Source: Amaurobius ferox
Lineage: Eukaryota; Arthropoda; Arachnida; Araneae; Amaurobiidae
Assembly: GCA_951213105.1 (NCBI GenBank)
Contig: OX578145.1
Location: 13,398,707-13,462,706 of the forward strand
Reading direction: 5' to 3'
DNA length: 64,000 bases
The notes under the pieces were generated by a model that searched no databases, was not told where the DNA came from, and saw only the letters and a program-made list of their open reading frames with translations. The first letter of the stretch is position 1. Each line of letters begins with the position of its first letter. Shown in pieces: positions 11,692-22,789 of the stretch. Position numbers and translations under genes: made by a program.

Positions 11692-13990
11692 TCACATATA
11701 TATCTACATATATTAAAATTGAGATTTTTTTAGAGATCTCACTATCGATACATGACGTTCTTACTATTAGAATTTAAAAATGCACTCGTGAGTAACTCAA
11801 ATAGAGAAATGGCATTGGATGAATATCCCATGTCTTATAATTTGAGCGTTCTTGGCAAGCATTTTTGAGACGACATGGTAGCGAAAAGTGTTTTGACAAG
11901 AAAAGATTAGTCTCACAAGGAAATTTGTAACAGGTCACCAAAAAATGACTATACATAAGATTGTATTTAAATTTAAATCAGAAATACAGGAAACGAAAAA
12001 ATATTTAATTAGATTTGGTAGCTAATGGTTGAGCTTTACTTGTAGCAGTTACTCTTATTGTAAAAAAATGTAGATATAAGCTACTTTTCAACAAATCAGT
12101 AAGTGCAATGGTATTTAAAAAGAGTAAAACGTATTCGAGCGTTTCCTTAATACTTTATTATTTTTATTTGTAAATCGTTAACATTTATTTTCATTATTCT
12201 TTCAGTTTTTTACTTATATTATCTTAATAAAAATTAATTGTTGATAGATCAATACTGCATAGTTTCGCAGTTATCATATTGTTAAATTATGATATTGCGT
12301 CATTATATCTGAAGAGGAAACAATAAAACGATTTAAATTTTCAAAATCAAAATAGTCACGCCTGAATAAAAATAACTTATAATAATAGTTGCGACTGACA
12401 AAAAATACCTTAAACTGAAATTAAAAATTTAAAACTTGGTATTCATTGCCTTCTGGCACTACAAAGCATATCTTATTTCAAATTTAAAAGGGAACATTCA
12501 AGAAAAATAAAAGTTTTTTCGGTAAAATTTAACAGTTTCACTTAATAACGAATTTTGACATACAAATGTTTTGGAACTTTAATAACCTCATAAAACTATT
12601 AGATTCTTGAAATGTAGATTAAAATGTTTGAATTAGAATTGTTTTTTTTTTAAATCTCTATGTATGTAACTTATCGAAAAATGTGAAAGCACTTTTTCGA
12701 AGTATAACATCATGTCACACTTGTGTGAATAGATTTTATTGCAAATGGGTGGACCCGTTAGATCGATCCATAAGTTTTAAAATTCGAACATGCATTTAAT
12801 GAGATCCGGAACAGAATCACTTTTCAAATCATTAAATCTAACTGTAAAACCATCCAATCTGCACCGCTCTTAACACTGAATAAGAGTACCAAGTGGTCCC
12901 TGTAGGATTCTGGCTGGAATGGAACCTCTAATAACTACATTTTATTCAAAACTAGCAGTATAGAAGTTATTTGTACATAATATACGGCAGAAAGAAACTT
13001 TTCACAATTATGAGCAAATTCATGTAGTATTCTAAATGGAATTGTTATTTATATCATTCTATAAAAGTAATTAAATCAATGCTACTAAAATGTTCAAGAA
13101 TGTATTCTCTCTGTACAAAATTGTCTTCACAGACAGATCTGAAAAATGAGACATCCTGGTTCCGTTTGTAAACAAATTAACAAAAATATGACATTGCACC
13201 AATTTATACCAAAGTAAAAGCGCTAAAATTGTATGGATCCCCGCAGTACAATTTATGAATTTGAAAAAACTTTGCAGAATAAAACAGATGGCGCAAGAAA
13301 TTGAAATTTTAATCTCCTCCATGTTTTAACATGAAGACCGTAATTTGTAAAATCCAGGCAGAACTACACTTCCAATTAAATTAATTATATATACATTCCT
13401 TAATTAATTAAATCGGAAAAGATTTATTAAAAATCGTTTGCTGTATAAAGACATTGGATTTAATTCAGTTGCTAAGCTACATGATATCATTTTTTTTTCA
13501 GATAAATATGCGAGAATAATATCATCTTCTTAATGCTATCTCTATGTAAGGTTTACGTTTTTTAATAATTATATCGATAACTTCCGGCTTTAAAAACTCG
13601 AAACATAGATTCAATTTTAAATGTGGCTGTTTCAAGACTACCCCGGGAATTTTATGAAATTCGGTGAAAACAGTTCCCCTTCGATGATGAGACAAACACA
13701 TATACACCCATGCATACTCACAGACATATTTTCAGATTTAGAGATATCGTAAGTCGACTCTCCCCGCACATCTCCACGATAGTCGGTTCATAGGTTCAGG
13801 GGTTTAGGTAGAACAACCTACTTACTAGTCTAGACAGATAATTTATATATATTCTGTATAAATGACTTGTGTTAATCCATGTGAAAAGTTAATTATAACC
13901 GAAATATTTCGTTTCTATTTTCAGATGAAGAAATTTCCCAGCACCTCCATTCTTTATGACAAGCCTCCGGAGTACGGCCCTACCTGCTGA
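8260..13990 (+). CDS. Unrecognised four-exon gene, 129-residue cysteine-containing protein
   Basis: Coding exons are 8260-8303, 9058-9250, 11113-11199 and 13925-13990. All junctions are GT..AG, with three GTAAGT donors, and the frame stays open for 390 nt to TGA. Residues 1-22 are basic (KVWKAIKRFFGGKKSKKRG) with no hydrophobic signal peptide. Residues 24-79 are acidic and charged (EESVEERG, DQDEELPKPRARVEEVMEIF). Residues 80-129 carry Cys85, Cys92, Cys105 and the final residue Cys129, with a proline-rich end (YDKPPEYGPTC). I know no family with this pattern. Lack of a signal peptide argues for a cytosolic, nuclear or cytoskeletal protein; the basic start might bind membrane or nucleic acid. 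The gene is preceded by two alternative promoter/first-exon copies. Confidence 0.75.
9058..9250 (+). CDS. Coding exon 2
   Basis: The acceptor TTTTTTTGCAG ends at 9057 and donor GTAAGT starts at 9251. The 193 nt complete Lys15 and encode residues 16-79, from SKKRGAVEES to NYRVKDPL. Composition is distinctly richer in GC and in glutamate, aspartate and valine codons than the surrounding AT-rich DNA, as expected for real coding sequence. Confidence 0.8.
9251..11112 (+). other. Intron 2
   Basis: 1.86 kb bounded by GTAAGT and TTTTATTTTCAG. At 10460-10630 there is a stretch (TTCTTTCAAGCCCTTTGAAG, then CTTGTAAAATTTGAAGAAG and TATGAGAACTTCGAG) related to 29250-29400, so part of a dispersed repeat is included. 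No other gene seen. Confidence 0.6.
11113..11199 (+). CDS. Coding exon 3
   Basis: 87 nt, phase 0 at both ends, between acceptor TTTTATTTTCAG and donor GTAAGT at 11200. It encodes residues 80-108, from KRRASCKSDLTGCKIF to DPECIYN, and holds three of the four cysteines. The KRR at its start is a possible basic cleavage or localisation motif, without further support. Confidence 0.8.
11200..13924 (+). other. Intron 3
   Basis: 2.7 kb, very AT-rich. It contains a (TA)n microsatellite at about 11657-11692. At 13560-13740 is a stretch with TTTTATGAAATTCGGTGAAA followed by a CA-rich tract (ACACATATACACCC), resembling the body-plus-microsatellite part of the HINE-like elements elsewhere in the window. 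Ends CTATTTTCAG. Confidence 0.55.
13925..13990 (+). CDS. Coding exon 4 with stop
   Basis: Acceptor TCAG ends at 13924. The 66 nt encode residues 109-129 (MKKFPSTSIL, YDKPPEYGPTC) then TGA at 13988-13990. The last residue is cysteine. The following 155 nt are an AT-rich 3' UTR. Confidence 0.75.
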   Translation: MKKFPSTSILYDKPPEYGPTC

Positions 13991-14145
13991 AAGATGGTGA
14001 TATACTTAATTTTTAGAACTTTGAAATTTACTTTAGTATTTTTAAGTATTACTGTATATATATTTTAAGATTTTAAGTTAGTTTTTAATACAAAGTTGGT
14101 GTAGACATACGGTGCCATCCATGGTTTCTCATCTCTTGAATACAA

Positions 14146-14160
14146 AATAAAATGAATAAA
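14146..14160 (+). terminator. Polyadenylation signals
   Basis: Two AATAAA hexamers at 14146-14151 and 14155-14160, about 160 nt after the stop codon of the four-exon gene, which is a sensible 3' UTR length. Cleavage would fall in the AAAAAGGTACACG region or shortly after. Confidence 0.6.
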
Positions 14161-14185
14161 AAGGTACACGCACACATTTAACTGT

Positions 14186-14540
14186 TACTTAAAATTGAAA
14201 CTCACTTAAAATGAAACTTATGAAATAGAAATTCCTTAAAATTATACTTATGAAAATGAATATCCTTAAAATTAAACATATGAAAATGAATTTACTTATA
14301 AATTAAACATATGAAAATGAATTTCCTTATAAATTAAACATATGAAAATGAATTTCCTTAAAATTAAAGACATGAAAATTAATTTACTTAAAATTAAACA
14401 TGTGAAAATGAATTTCCTTAAAATTAAACATATGAAAAATAATTTCCTCAAAATTAAATTTATGAAAATGAATGAATTTCCTTTGAAACTTATGAAAATG
14501 AATTTCTGTTATATTAAAACTTATGAAAATGATGGTGTAT
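14186..14540 (+). repeat. 30-bp AT-rich minisatellite
   Basis: About eleven imperfect units of TATGAAAATGAATTTCCTTA followed by about ten bases AAATTAAACA. Central units are exactly 30 bp. Because 30 is divisible by three, one frame stays open (14342-14608) and reads as a 10-residue repeat MKMNFLKIKH. It starts only about 25 bp past the gene's poly(A) signals. I regard the frame as a by-product of the repeat. Confidence 0.8.
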
Positions 14541-15774
14541 TATTCAGATGCAAGTCGCACGAAAGACAAAGTGGGGATCCAGAAGATGCCGAGCATTTCC
14601 TTGTTTAAAAAACTCATAATAACCTGTGAAAAACGTGAAGCACATGACTTTCCTTACAGGCTTGAAATCATGTTTTCATTTCTTTTACTATCCATGGAAT
14701 TGAGTTCATTTGCACACGCATTCATTTTCTAAAATTACATCCAATTAGCAATTTGAAAACATTTTCTTTTTCATTTAGCGACTTATCGAAATGTCGTCAG
14801 CTCACAAAAATTAAAACAAAATTATAATATTTCGAAATCATTGAAATATCGAAAACGATTTTTCATAGAGTAATGGCAACAGATTGAATTGTTACGGAAT
14901 TAAAAATTATATAAGAAACAAGCATTTTCTGAATATATTTCAGTATCTTGAGTCTTCCGTTTCAGATTTTAATGATTTTTGGGAACCATTTCGTGAAAAA
15001 AAGATATGTTCTATTTTTCCGGAACGCATACTCAAATCAATTAACACCAGCATAAGACACGAGTGATTCGTCTATCCAATTTTGGGAAATTTCGTTAAAT
15101 AGATGTTGAACTAAAATAGATACGCATGTTGCACTGACGGACACAAACACAGAAACGGCATTCTAAAAATAACGTATTCGTTTTTTAAATTGCCCGAAAC
15201 ATGCAGATCCGTTGACAACTAAAATTTTAACACAATTCTGATTTTTAGCACGATTTCGATATTTTCATCATTAATTACCATGAACTGTAAAAAAATAAGA
15301 AATATATATCCCTGGGTCATTTCTTAACATTTTAATAAAATGTAATATGCTATAGAGTTTTTCCTTCGGTTTTCTTAAAAAGAGGGAGGACCTTAACCCT
15401 GGTTAGATCTGCTATGAAATCATTGAGTCAATTTTATCTCCTTAAAAAACAACAAGCAACAGAAATGTATCAAACTAGTTTAAACCCTACTGATTGAAGA
15501 ACTAGGAGAACGTTCTTGTCTACAAAATCAATCAAACAACAAAGCAATCAAAGACATCGTCGAAAGAAGGGATGATTTGCATTCAGGAACGATCAATACG
15601 TGTAAATCTATCTAAAATATAGAGTCGTATTTTGGACAGTATTATATATCTCTCCCGAAATTCAAGCAGTAAAAATAATATATATTTTCCCAATGGCACT
15701 TTAAATTCTAACATTCGCCGATAATGGCCAAAACGTGAACCTTATTGTCGTCATACAATGTTTCACCGGCAGAA
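14541..15774. other. No supported gene
   Basis: AT-rich sequence. Parts of 14740-15240 recall degenerate element bodies (ATATTTCGAAATCATTGAAA, TTTTGGGAACCATTTCGTGA, then a hydrophilic CA-containing tract near 15140), but no ends can be defined. Confidence 0.35.
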
Positions 15775-16000
15775 TACAGGGGGAGGATCACGGGTCATAT
15801 TACAGTCTTTAGCGACACAATTTAGACCGGAACCTAGTCGTGCTGACTTCCCCAGCCATAAACCACTCGGAAGGATTTTCGGGTAAGCCCCCCTACCTTT
15901 ATTTAACGTAGTTGAACTCCATACAGACACGGTAATAGTTTGGGCAGCTCCTCCGAGTTCAATCCTTGCCCCTTAACCACTGGGCCATCTCTCCACTCCG
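15775..16000 (-). mobile_element. Old tRNA-derived SINE
   Basis: Read on the minus strand, the right end has an A-box-like GATGGCCCAGTGGTTAAGG and a B-box-like GGATTGAACTCGG, then the body seen in the complete SINE at 20376-20666 (AACTACGTTAAATAAA..., CCGGTCTAAATTGTGTCGC). It is clearly more diverged than that copy and lacks the (AAC)n tail. Confidence 0.65.
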
Positions 16001-16434
16001 AAAATAATATTAAACGTTTGCTAAGATAAACATACATGGCTCATACCGAATGTCTACTGCAACTTTTAAAATCATTTGGCCATCACTCAGAAATGAGTGC
16101 AGAAATTAAATTTTTAAAGGATACCATTTACATGCTTATAAAGGCATCCTGTTTTAATCTAAGTGCATTGAAAATTTCTTATGCTGTTCATCTTCAGTTC
16201 ATACTTTGTTTTATGTTAGTATGTAACTTTCAATGAATCATTTATAACTGGATCCGTCAAAATTATTTAATGGCGTAGTTTTCAAGAAAATTGAAAGCTG
16301 CTTTTATGTTATAGTATAATGTGAAGAAACTATACAAATTATGAACTGAGGAGGAGCTGCATTTCCGTTTCGGCCTGAAATTCAAAATTTATATAATTTA
16401 AATTGAAGTACTAAGATTGTCATAATCTAAAATA

Positions 16435-16690
16435 GTCAGTAAACAGGCAATAGTCATCTCAATAGTCAATAGTAGAAATTTCAATAGTCCGTTTTACAAA
16501 TAATATTACATTCAATAGTTTGATGCTATGCAATAGTAAAATCTATAGAACTGAATGAAGCAATAGCACATTCAATAGTTTGTTTCATAAGCAATACTGA
16601 ATTCAATAGTTAAATAATAGTACCTACAATAGCTGATAGAAAAATATAAAATAGTCAATAATTAAAATGATACTGTTAAAATAGGCTTCT
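16435..16690. repeat. Irregular CAATAGT cluster
   Basis: About ten occurrences of CAATAGT or one-mismatch variants in 250 bp at uneven spacing (for example near 16449, 16460, 16481, 16512, 16573, 16603). Spacing is not periodic, so it is not an ordinary tandem repeat. No gene overlaps. Confidence 0.5.
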
Positions 16691-16879
16691 GCAATAACTT
16701 GGTTCAGTGTGCTATAAGGTTTCCAGATCTGCGTACATTTTCTTTTCTTGGCTCATTGGTATTGGGCCAGGATGTTTTTTATTCATTTTGGTTCTAAAGT
16801 TCTACTTCTTCTTGTTTTCAGGCTGGTTTTGCGTCTATTCTTGTGTCGCGGTGTCGGTTGTTCTGGCTCGGTTGGTGTC

Positions 16880-17115
16880 TTTTGTTGGTTAGGGTTGGAT
16901 GCATTAGAATAGGAGTCTGAGAAATAGGTTTCAGGGTCTGTTGAGTTAATAGCGTTGTTGTCTGTTGTATTTCCGAGGTATATTTGCTAGGTTTGTTGAG
17001 ATCTTGGTGTCGTTGATAGGGTGTTAGGGATAAGGGGAGGGGGGTGGGGGGTCCCCTCCGACGAGGTCCCGACCTTATCGTGGTGGAGGGGTTTAAGTGC
17101 CTCAAAAAGGTGTTT
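16880..17115. other. G-rich patch, possible retroelement relic
   Basis: Strand-asymmetric G/T-rich sequence with AGGGGAGGGGGGTGGGGGGT at about 17033-17052 and GACGAGGTCCCGACCTTATC, GTGGTGGAGGGG after it. This resembles the GC-rich 5' leader of some non-LTR retrotransposons, but I cannot name the family. The 100-codon minus frame across it is low-complexity and not supported. Confidence 0.3.
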
Positions 17116-17679
17116 CTCAACTAAAATTTTTCTTAAAAGTTACTGATGACTACTCTTATATTAATTATTTATACCCTCTCATAACAACCGATCATTATTT
17201 GCAACTTTTTAGAAAGTGGAATACAACGAACGAGGGTCAGTTTTTGTTATTTTATTTCAACATTGTTGAACAATATGCAATTTTTTTTAGACAGTTCTGC
17301 GTGTTTGTTTCCCAAGACCTTTAAAAGAATAAAAAAGGATTTATTAGGACGTATGAGCATCGACTAGCCATCACTGGAATGACAGTCAAAAAACTTGTTA
17401 TTTACCACCATTTTTCAAATTTGCCTTTGTGGTATCTAGTGTAAAAACTCCGTCACACTACACAAAAGGCAGCAATTCTCAGAACATTGAGCTCAGACTG
17501 AATGTAGCCTTAAGGAACGGTTCATAGGCATAAATCCTGTGGATCCCTGGCTTCAATTCTAAAAGTTATATTTCCCTGATTCGAAATTATTGGAAACACC
17601 TCCTACTGCCGAGTGTTATAACCATGTCAGAGGTAGATGTATAAAATGTTTTTTGTTTTCTTCTGAAGATTTGCAATGC

Positions 17680-18120
17680 AGTCCAAAATACACTTTGTTA
17701 TAAAAATATATATGCACCCATAAGAAATTGAGCATAATAAAAAAATAAGACCTTGAAACTCGGCATGTATGTATCGCTTCAGGAGATATGCAAAATCTGT
17801 GAATTTGGGAACAAAGTGAAGTTTTTTTAGGAAATGGTGGCAACAAGAAAATGATAGTTTAGTAAATGGTAAAATCCTAACCTGGCAGCTATACAAGCCG
17901 ATATTCGATGCTTCATACAGTCGATTTAGTTGCTTATGTCCCTTTGCGGAACATTCGGCCACAAATGATGCAACTAATCAGCTAATTCCATGGTATTCTG
18001 AGAAGGCTGCAATTGCCGTTTCAGAATGTTCATAATGACATTTGAATGCTGAGTTTCACGGCTGTAATGAAATTTGCTATGAGTGCATATACTTTTTGAA
18101 AACTGAGTGTATATGTTACC
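17680..18120. repeat. Inverted pair of a dispersed repeat
   Basis: The reverse complement of 17680-17800 (GAGTTTCAAGGTCTTATTT, TATGGGTGCATATATATTTT) resembles the + strand at 18050-18115 (GAGTTTCACGGCTGTAATG, TATGAGTGCATATACTTTTT). Two diverged copies face each other. Two overlapping minus-strand open frames at 17616-17962 read through this repeat and are not supported as genes. Confidence 0.4.
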
Positions 18121-19273
18121 GACCAACATCTAATCCTTATTGGGTACAGCTTCATTTTGCTAATTGCTCCCGCATACCTCACAATAAAATAATCTTTATG
18201 CTCCAGTGGTTGAGAAACACCGATATAAGGAATATTTAGCTTCTTGGGTAGAAGATCTCAAACTTAGGCAACCATAATTTTTGAGGATATTTCCATATTA
18301 AATACCATGGAAAATGGCTTTGTTAAAGGTCCTATTCTAAATTTGTAGTGTACAAATCACGCGAATTGCAATAAATATTTTTTTATAAACTTACATTGGT
18401 GGTACCCTGTTTCCACCTAGATGTAGTTCGGTTTAGTGAAATTTTTCTATGGTTTGCTGTATTAGTTTGAGATCCCTGTTCTATGGAACAAACCGTTTAC
18501 CTACTTCAGGAGATGTATTATAGTTGCACTTTTCAAAAATTTTTATTCTTCTAAAATTCATTAATTATCCTCTAAGACTGCTTTTAGCTGTCTTTCATGT
18601 GGAACAGAGTTGCAACTTAAACATCTGCACCTAGAGTATGGAGCTTTTGAGGCACAACCAAGAGGACCTCATAGCTGTAAGGGGTTGTGAGTAAGTAAGA
18701 AACTGGGGAGGTAAATATTTCCATTTTATATTAATTTGAACGGCCTCTTAAAGCTAACAAAAAGGTAAAAATATTTCTAAAATTTCAAAGATGGATTCAA
18801 TATCATTTCCTGGAATGTTGTAATCGTAATTGTTTTTAATAAGTGAGTAGTATCCTTATTTATCAAATCATTTGCTATAAACAGGTGGTCTGTCGACACA
18901 CATTAGTAAATTGCCACATTATTCAAACACAGAAATGCTTCATTAACTGGATGCATTCGATAAGAAGGTGAAATATCCCTGGTTTAGCGGATGTGAAAAT
19001 CTTTTGCCGTTTTTATATAGAAATAACTTCCTCAGAACTTAAAATCCATTTAAAATTAGTATTTCCAGTGTCCCAATCTTCGATTGACAGTTTTATAAAA
19101 AAGACATCAGATTTTATGGATAAGGTTCTATAAGGTCCGCAATATAAAAATTTGTTAAATTTTACTTGAGATTAAGCAGCAAAGAAAAATAAGATCCTTT
19201 ATTGTGGTTAAAAATATTCAACAAATATTAATATTTATATAGAGGTGTTACAAGTTAAACCTATGATATCACA
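18121..19273. other. No supported gene
   Basis: AT-rich, with no element end or coding pattern I can support. Confidence 0.35.
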
Positions 19274-20183
19274 AAAAAATCTGACTTCGGCAGCACATGA
19301 CTTTCCTTATATAATGCAATGAATTTACTACTTTTACAGTTAAAATGTTATTCTTATAGTAGATACTTATATTCTTTCTAAGATATTAAATTTTCTTCAA
19401 TGAGTCGTCATTTTCATTGATTTAGCGTCATTTTTATCCATTTGGCGAGATTTTCGTTAATTTGGCAACATTTAAAAATGTCACCAAATTGAGACATCCC
19501 GCTAAATTCGTCGCCAAAATCTGGCCAAGTGTTATGGACGGAGAACTAAGATATTCTTACAGCGGATAAATGACTATTGGCGTTCAAATACAAAAGTATT
19601 ACTCAAAGTACCTTTTCTCGTGAATGGAAGAGTTAGATCCACGATAATGATGTCAGCAAATTTATCGCATGATATTACATATGAAAATTGAACATGTTTC
19701 TCAAGAGTTAATATTTTTTTTTAATTTATGGGATTTTTTGATAAATTTATTTGAAAAATGTGCAATATCTCAAAAATGGTTTATACTAGCATTCTAAGGT
19801 TTATGTCAATCGTTTTCTAAGAAAAAATTTCATAAGAAATGTCTATTTGCGTAACTTTATTGAAGATTTTGAATTTTTGATGATTTTTTCAAAATTTCAC
19901 TCGAAAATGTAGGGGGGTTCTGAACATTCGATTGTGTTTTAAAACACTAGGCTTCCAGTATACACGGATTGTGATTTTTGTAATAAATTTCATTCGAATC
20001 GCTCCATTCCTTCGCGAGATATAGTCTCCACAGTCTCACTGACACACACACAGACATCACTTCAAAAATGTTCGATTCGTGATCAGGGATGCTTGAAACG
20101 TGCTCTCCAAGCGAAAACTCAAATTCGAATTTTCGACTCAGTCACAACACTTTCCTTATACATTATGTTTATAAGAAAAGTAA
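19274..20183 (-). mobile_element. HINE-like family 1B, complete copy
   Basis: Minus-oriented. The right edge carries the hairpin end (TTTCCTTATACATTATG...AAGAAAAGTA), then a CA tract at 20040-20055. The left edge has TCTGACTTCGGCAGCACATG adjoining ACTTTCC. The motif GGAAAGT thus occurs in inverse orientation at both ends. Length about 910 bp, no coding capacity. Confidence 0.65.
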
Positions 20184-20375
20184 TATAGTAGATTTTCAGT
20201 TGCACAAAAATATGTTGGAAATCATTTACACATTTTATTCTCCGTTATTACTGCTTTACGTATCCAATATACTTCATTAACCTCTGGTTTTGCATACTAT
20301 TATTTTCTTCCAATTTTTATTGAATAACATATAAAAACTAAATTTTTAAAATTTTAAAGAGTAACAGTTGCAATG

Positions 20376-20666
20376 TTTGTTGTTGAAGAAACCCAGACCG
20401 TCCGACCTACCAGAAAGGTGTAAGGTAACTGTTTTGGACGGTCGGGAAGTGCCACCCAATTTAGACCGGAACCCAGTGGGGGAGGCATCCACAGGGACCG
20501 TATCCTCCTTCCCCTACCACCAACCTCTCGGAAGGACTTTCGGATCCACATGTTTAACGTGATCGTACTCCGCATGAACACGGCGGCAGTTTTGGCAGTG
20601 GCTGGAATCGAACCCGGGCCTACCGAGTGCAACTCCAGCGCGCTAACCAATGGGCTACCGCGCCCC
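20376..20666 (-). mobile_element. Full-length tRNA-derived SINE with 12-bp target duplication
   Basis: 291 bp. On the minus strand it starts GGGGCGCGGTAGCCCATTGG (A box), then GGGTTCGATTCCAGCC (B box), a unique body and a tail ending CAACAACAAA. The perfect 12-bp repeat ACAGTTGCAATG flanks it at 20364-20375 and 20667-20678. The internal RNA polymerase III promoter and the tail show a retroposed tRNA-derived SINE, presumably mobilised by a LINE. It is the best preserved of at least six related pieces in the window. Open frames across it are artefacts. Confidence 0.85.
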
Positions 20667-20678
20667 ACAGTTGCAATG

Positions 20679-21301
20679 GTGAAATTTTAATTGAAAGTAA
20701 GTCCATGGAAAATTGAAAATATACTGAAACCTTTTCGATATGTTTACATATTAAATAAAGAGTTTTTTAAATGTACAGATGAATAATTTTCATATTTCTT
20801 AGAAAATTGAGCCATGGTCCACAATGCATCATGGTGTGGACCGTTATGCACCGACCGCCAGTTACAATGATCCACTTTTTCACTTGCCATTTAAACAATT
20901 CTACAGAAAATATACTTTTTAAAATAAATTGCAATTACATCATAAACCTGAATATATAGACAATATGTATACTCATTTAAAGTGATAATATTGCTCATCG
21001 TTTAAAACAAAAACGTCCAAATGTATGAAAGTATCCCATTACACCTCATGCACCACCTACATCTTATGGGATTGATTTTAAATTCAGTGGTTCTCTAATA
21101 AAAATAATGCATTTAAAAATTGAATTGCATAAGAATCACAATTTAAATTATAAAAAAAAAGATTTACGTTATCAATTTATTAGATGTTGCCAATATATGA
21201 TAGTTAACCTATAATTTAAAATTGAGAAGCAATTGTTAATTCAATGAAATAGGTTCAGTAAAAAGATTTGCGTAAAAAATCAAATGCATATCTTAAATTA
21301 T
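20679..21301. other. No supported gene
   Basis: AT-rich spacer between a SINE and an element; nothing recognisable. Confidence 0.35.
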
Positions 21302-22059
21302 AAAAAAATCTGATGTGGACATCACATGACTTTCCTTATATAATGCAATGAATTTACTACTTTTACAGTAAAAAAATAGCTTATTTTTATAGTAGATATT
21401 TATATTCTTTGCAAGATATTGCATTTTCAGCAATGAGACCTCATTTTCATTGATTTAGAGCCATTTTTATCCATTTGGCAAGTTTTTCGTTAATTAAGCA
21501 GCATTTAAAAAAGCCGCCAAGTTGGCGACATTCCGCCAATATGTCGCCAATCGTTATGGACGAAGAAATAAGTTATTCTTACAGAGGAAAAATGACTATT
21601 GGCGTTCAAATACAAAAGTATTGCTCAAAGTACCCTTTCTCGTGAATGGAACGAGTTAGATCCACGAGAATGATGTCACCAAATTTATCGCACGGCATTA
21701 CATATGAAAAGTGAACATGTTTCTAAATAGGAATTATTAATTTTTTATTTTATATGACTTTTTGATATTTTTTTTTGAAAAATGCGCAATATGTCGAGAA
21801 CGGTTCATGTTAGCGTTCTAAAATGTATGGCAATCGCTTTCTAATGTTTAGTAGAAAACTAAAATCGTTTTTTACACACATACACACAAAACACACACAC
21901 ACACACACATACTTTCACACACACACAGACATCACCTCAAAAATGTTCGATTCGTGATCAGGGATGCTTGAAATGTGCTCTCCCTTCGAAAACTCGAATT
22001 CAAATTTTTGACCTCGTCACGATACTTACCTCATACATTATTGTATATAAGGAAAGTAA
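21302..22059 (-). mobile_element. HINE-like family 1B, complete copy
   Basis: The left edge TCTGATGTGGACATCACATG adjoins ACTTTCC; the right edge is a hairpin ending AAGGAAAGTAA. An (AC)n tract lies at 21872-21930. The body matches 19274-20183 closely (TCAAAGTACCCTTTCTCGTG, TAGATCCACGAGAATGATGT). Confidence 0.65.
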
Positions 22060-22070
22060 TAAAGGATTTT

Positions 22071-22250
22071 TACTTTCCTATACATAATGTATAAGGAAAG
22101 TATTGTGACGGGGTCGAAAATTCGAATTCGAGTTTTCGACGGGAGAGCACGTTTCAAGCATCCCTGAACACGAATCGAACATTTTTGAGGTGATGTCTGT
22201 GTGTGTGTGCGTGCGAAATGTGGGCACGATTATTCAGGAACGATGCTCGT
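22071..22250 (+). mobile_element. HINE-like family 1B, 5' fragment
   Basis: Starts with TACTTTCCTATACATAATG and its inverse TAAGGAAAGTA, then GAGTTTTCGACGGGAGAGCA and a short GT tract, and breaks off after GTGCGTGCGAAATGTGGG. Only 11 bp separate it from the oppositely oriented copy to the left, so the two hairpin ends face each other. Confidence 0.6.
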
Positions 22251-22479
22251 ACTGGTATAAAATGTTGTGTGTAAAAGTACTATGTGAAAATTTGAATTAA
22301 ATAAAATAATTTGCAATTCTCAATTAGAGCTCGAATTTTACGATTTTTATAGCATTATTTCTTATTGTAAATAATGATCGTTTCTGGAACAATGATAAAT
22401 AAATTCTATATGGAAGGATTGATTATTTGGTCTACATTGAGAATGTAAATGGTATATTAAACTACTTTATATTTTGCAG

Positions 22480-22531
22480 GTACACCAAATGCGTCCAGCG
22501 ATGGCAAAAATATTGTTACCAACGTCAATAA
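22480..22531 (+). CDS. Possible terminal exon of an unknown gene
   Basis: A good acceptor (TTTATATTTTGCAG, ending 22479) is followed by one base and 16 codons, YTKCVQRWQKYCYQRQ, then TAA. AATAAA overlaps the stop at 22527 and AAATAAAA lies near 22562. The two cysteines and basic, aromatic content look more protein-like than local noise. No upstream exon in phase 1 was found, so the gene is unproven. It could equally be chance. Confidence 0.25.
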
Positions 22532-22789
22532 ATGTTTGAAGAATCTTTACAAAATATGTTAAAATAAAAACTTGTCTAAATTATTAACATAAAAACAGCA
22601 AGAGATAACAGTGTGGAAATTTACAATCCTGATATGTTTCATTAGTTTTCCTTCCCAAGTTATTCAATTGTAATAGTTTATAAAAAAAAAAAAAAAAAAT
22701 AAATATGTTTTTACGTTGACAGTTTATCTGTCACACCGATGATTTGAATCATTTGGATATATCAATAAGTATAATATTTTTTATGCGAA

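Noticed and set aside
17616..17962. 111- and 76-codon minus frames
   Set aside because: They overlap each other in different frames and cover a dispersed repeat that has an inverted copy at 18050.
20354..20668. 104-codon minus frame
   Set aside because: It coincides exactly with the tRNA-derived SINE and its target duplication.
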